Assembly: GCF_019334305.1 (NCBI RefSeq)
Contig: NZ_JAHWGH010000014.1
Location: 434,001 to 498,000 of the forward strand
Direction of reading: 5' to 3'
Origin: Rossellomorea orangium
GTDB lineage: Bacteria; Bacillota; Bacilli; Bacillales; Bacillaceae_B
Length of the DNA stretch: 64,000 nucleotides
The translations under genes were made by a program, and so were the position numbers. The notes under the pieces are model-generated. The model was given only the letters and a program-made list of their open reading frames with translations, was not told the origin of the DNA and ran no database searches. Positions 62,900 through 64,000 of the stretch are shown piece after piece (the first letter of the stretch is position 1; the number at the start of each line of letters is the position of its first letter).

Positions 62900-63208
62900 A
62901 TTATCGCACACGATCCAAAACAGGCCGTCGCTCAAATGAATGAAGACAAAAAGGAAGAGATTATGCAACATTTTGATTCTTTCAAAAATTATTTAGGGAA
63001 TCAGGTTCATAAGGGAGAGAAGCTGGGTCTTAGTGAGGAAGCACTAGCAAAAGGTGCTAAGCGCGTAGCCGATTATTTAGCGGAGCATGAGGAACCGCGA
63101 AACCGGGAGCAGAAAATACTGAATGAGATGTGGCATGTAGCGAATAAGGAAGAGCGCGAGCATATGGCGCATGTGTTAGTAAAACTTGCTGATCAAACAA
63201 ACGACTGA
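62900..63208 (+). CDS. DUF3243-family protein with a probable AUU (or AUC) start
   Basis: 102 aa if started at ATT 62900, 101 aa from the next codon ATC (62903). AAAGGAGG (62887-62894) lies 5 and 8 bases before these codons. No ATG, GTG or TTG is near it. The first Met (about 62936) has no site but would give about 90 aa, still covering the DUF3243 core: FDSFKNYLGNQVHKGEKLGLSEEALAKGAKRVADYLAE, then EQKILNEMWHVANKEEREHMAHVLVKLA. Small helical family (YmfJ-like), function unknown. A terminator follows. Confidence 0.75.
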   Translation: MIAHDPKQAVAQMNEDKKEEIMQHFDSFKNYLGNQVHKGEKLGLSEEALAKGAKRVADYLAEHEEPRNREQKILNEMWHVANKEEREHMAHVLVKLADQTND

Positions 63209-63218
63209 CCACGGTTCC

Positions 63219-63248
63219 GAGCCCCCAGCCATCTATGGGGGCTTTCTT
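63219..63248 (+). terminator. Rho-independent terminator of the DUF3243 gene
   Basis: AGCCCCCA, GCCATCTA loop, TGGGGGCT, then TTCTTTATT. Confidence 0.9.
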
Positions 63249-63260
63249 TATGGTAGAACG

Positions 63261-64000
63261 TTATTCTTGTAATGTCATACCGATTTGAGTCAAGGCTTCC
63301 TTCACGGTAGCCACCGTTGGAATAGCAGATAAATCAATCCCCACCTCGATTGCTTCCGTTGCCAAATCCGGCCTGATACCGGTTATGATTGATCGAACAC
63401 CGAGAAGGGTTAACACATTGGTAATTCTAAAGAGATAATCGATAACCATGCGATCCAGTGCATAAGCACCGGAGAAATCAATGATCAGGCGATTGACGTC
63501 TTGTTCCCTTACTTTAGAGGGGATTAATTCTAGCAAGGTCATGGCTTTCTCCTGGCTTATCTTCCCCCTCAATGGAAGAATTGCCACATCATTAAGTAAC
63601 GGTACAAGGTTCGCGGATAATTCATTGATTTCATCATTCATCTTAAATTGATTCTTCTCCGTTTCTTTCCGCTTTGTAATATCCCAGATATAGGTCTGAA
63701 TGGCCCTTCTGTCCCCCACTTTCACTGGATGACAATACAATTCGACCTCTACAGGTGTCCCATCCATTCGGTAGACCTTTTCTTCAATGACATCCGCTGG
63801 TGCTTCATAAGCTGATTGTATTCTCTGACGGATGGCTGCCTTTGAGGTTTCCTGGAATAAATCAAGGGGACTCCCACCGATCATACTTTCTTTGTTGCTC
63901 CGGAAGAATGCTTCCGCTGCATGATTAACGTACAGGACCTTATAGTCCGTGTGGAGAATGAGTGGATCCCGTGAATATTCCATAACTTCCAAATAATCTA
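63261..64000 (-). CDS. PAS-STAS stress regulator (RsbR/YtvA-like), 5' end outside the window
   Basis: At least 243 aa seen. The open frame runs past the window edge. A PAS domain (about 1-110) reads DPLILHTDYKVLYVNHAAEAFFRSN and RRAIQTYIWDITKRKETEKNQ. A coiled linker leads to a STAS domain (about 128-243), VAILPLRGKISQEKAMTLLELIPSKV, RLIIDFSGAYALDRMVIDYLF, GVRSIITGIRPDLATEAIEVGID. This is the layout of RsbR paralogues in the sigma-B stressosome. The LOV Cys of YtvA (NCRFLQG) is not seen in this part, so a light sensor is unlikely. Confidence 0.85.
   Translation of the reverse strand, partial: DYLEVMEYSRDPLILHTDYKVLYVNHAAEAFFRSNKESMIGGSPLDLFQETSKAAIRQRIQSAYEAPADVIEEKVYRMDGTPVEVELYCHPVKVGDRRAIQTYIWDITKRKETEKNQFKMNDEINELSANLVPLLNDVAILPLRGKISQEKAMTLLELIPSKVREQDVNRLIIDFSGAYALDRMVIDYLFRITNVLTLLGVRSIITGIRPDLATEAIEVGIDLSAIPTVATVKEALTQIGMTLQE

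Overview
The window reads as chromosome of an aerobic, endospore-forming Bacillaceae species of moderate GC. The reasons are three complete GerA-type spore germinant receptor operons, a Gmad2-type protein, a collagen-like spore-surface protein, PerR boxes in front of katG and ahpCF, and strong AGGAGG ribosome sites. The gene mix suggests Rossellomorea or a close relative, but that is a guess. No rRNA, tRNA, CRISPR array, prophage or intact insertion sequence was seen.

Layout. 0-6.9 kb: a HEAT/PH-like membrane protein, small membrane proteins, a helical protein, a LURP-one-like protein, a thermonuclease with an excalibur domain, a nucleotidyltransferase operon and a VOC protein. 7-10.6 kb: dihydroxyacetone kinase and an adhA/adhR pair with a MerR-type promoter. 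10.7-16.8 kb: acetyltransferase, a DinB gene broken by a 16-bp tandem duplication, a four-gene unit (secreted protein, lipoprotein, ABC ATPase, FtsX-like permease), and an intact DinB gene. 16.9-22.6 kb: PH-like membrane protein, RidA, an ECF sigma/anti-sigma pair, a YitT protein, a Gmad2 protein and a secreted metzincin protease. 22.8-30 kb: ger operon 1 (A-B-C), the collagen-like protein, and an ECF sigma-PadR-SEDS operon whose SEDS protein has lost the expected catalytic Asp. 30-34 kb: kinase, YCII, AlkD-like and EamA genes. 34-38.3 kb: ger operon 2 (A-C-B, gerK order) with a divergent two-helix D-subunit-like gene. 38.5-45.7 kb: katG, psd, a ydcZ-crp-ydcZ operon, a DJ-1/PfpI protein and a secreted cyanophycinase-like protein. 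46-49.7 kb: ger operon 3 (A-C-B), whose GerC lacks the lipobox cysteine. 49.8-64 kb: a YhfP-like pseudogene, DUF3231, an MFS/TetR efflux operon with two operators, ahpCF, CoA-disulfide reductase-rhodanese, a PP2C phosphatase, a Dph6-like ATPase, small stress/unknown genes and a PAS-STAS protein cut by the window end.

Two repeat systems run through the intergenic DNA. (1) About 20 short palindromes with a GGGAC/GTCCC core sit mostly just after stop codons and come in three flavours: GAAGCA-flanked, CCAAGG-flanked and GAGGGACGGACCT-type. (2) A 230-310 bp element with four ordered hairpins occurs in three diverged copies (near 11.4, 20.7 and 41.9 kb). Neither is a feature I can name from established families, and the second is the strongest candidate here for something undescribed.

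How the genes fit together. Spore formation and germination dominate the middle. Peroxide and thiol defence (katG, ahpCF, CoADR-Rhd) and aldehyde/DHA metabolism (adhA, dha) form smaller blocks. Two ECF sigma modules suggest envelope-stress sensing.
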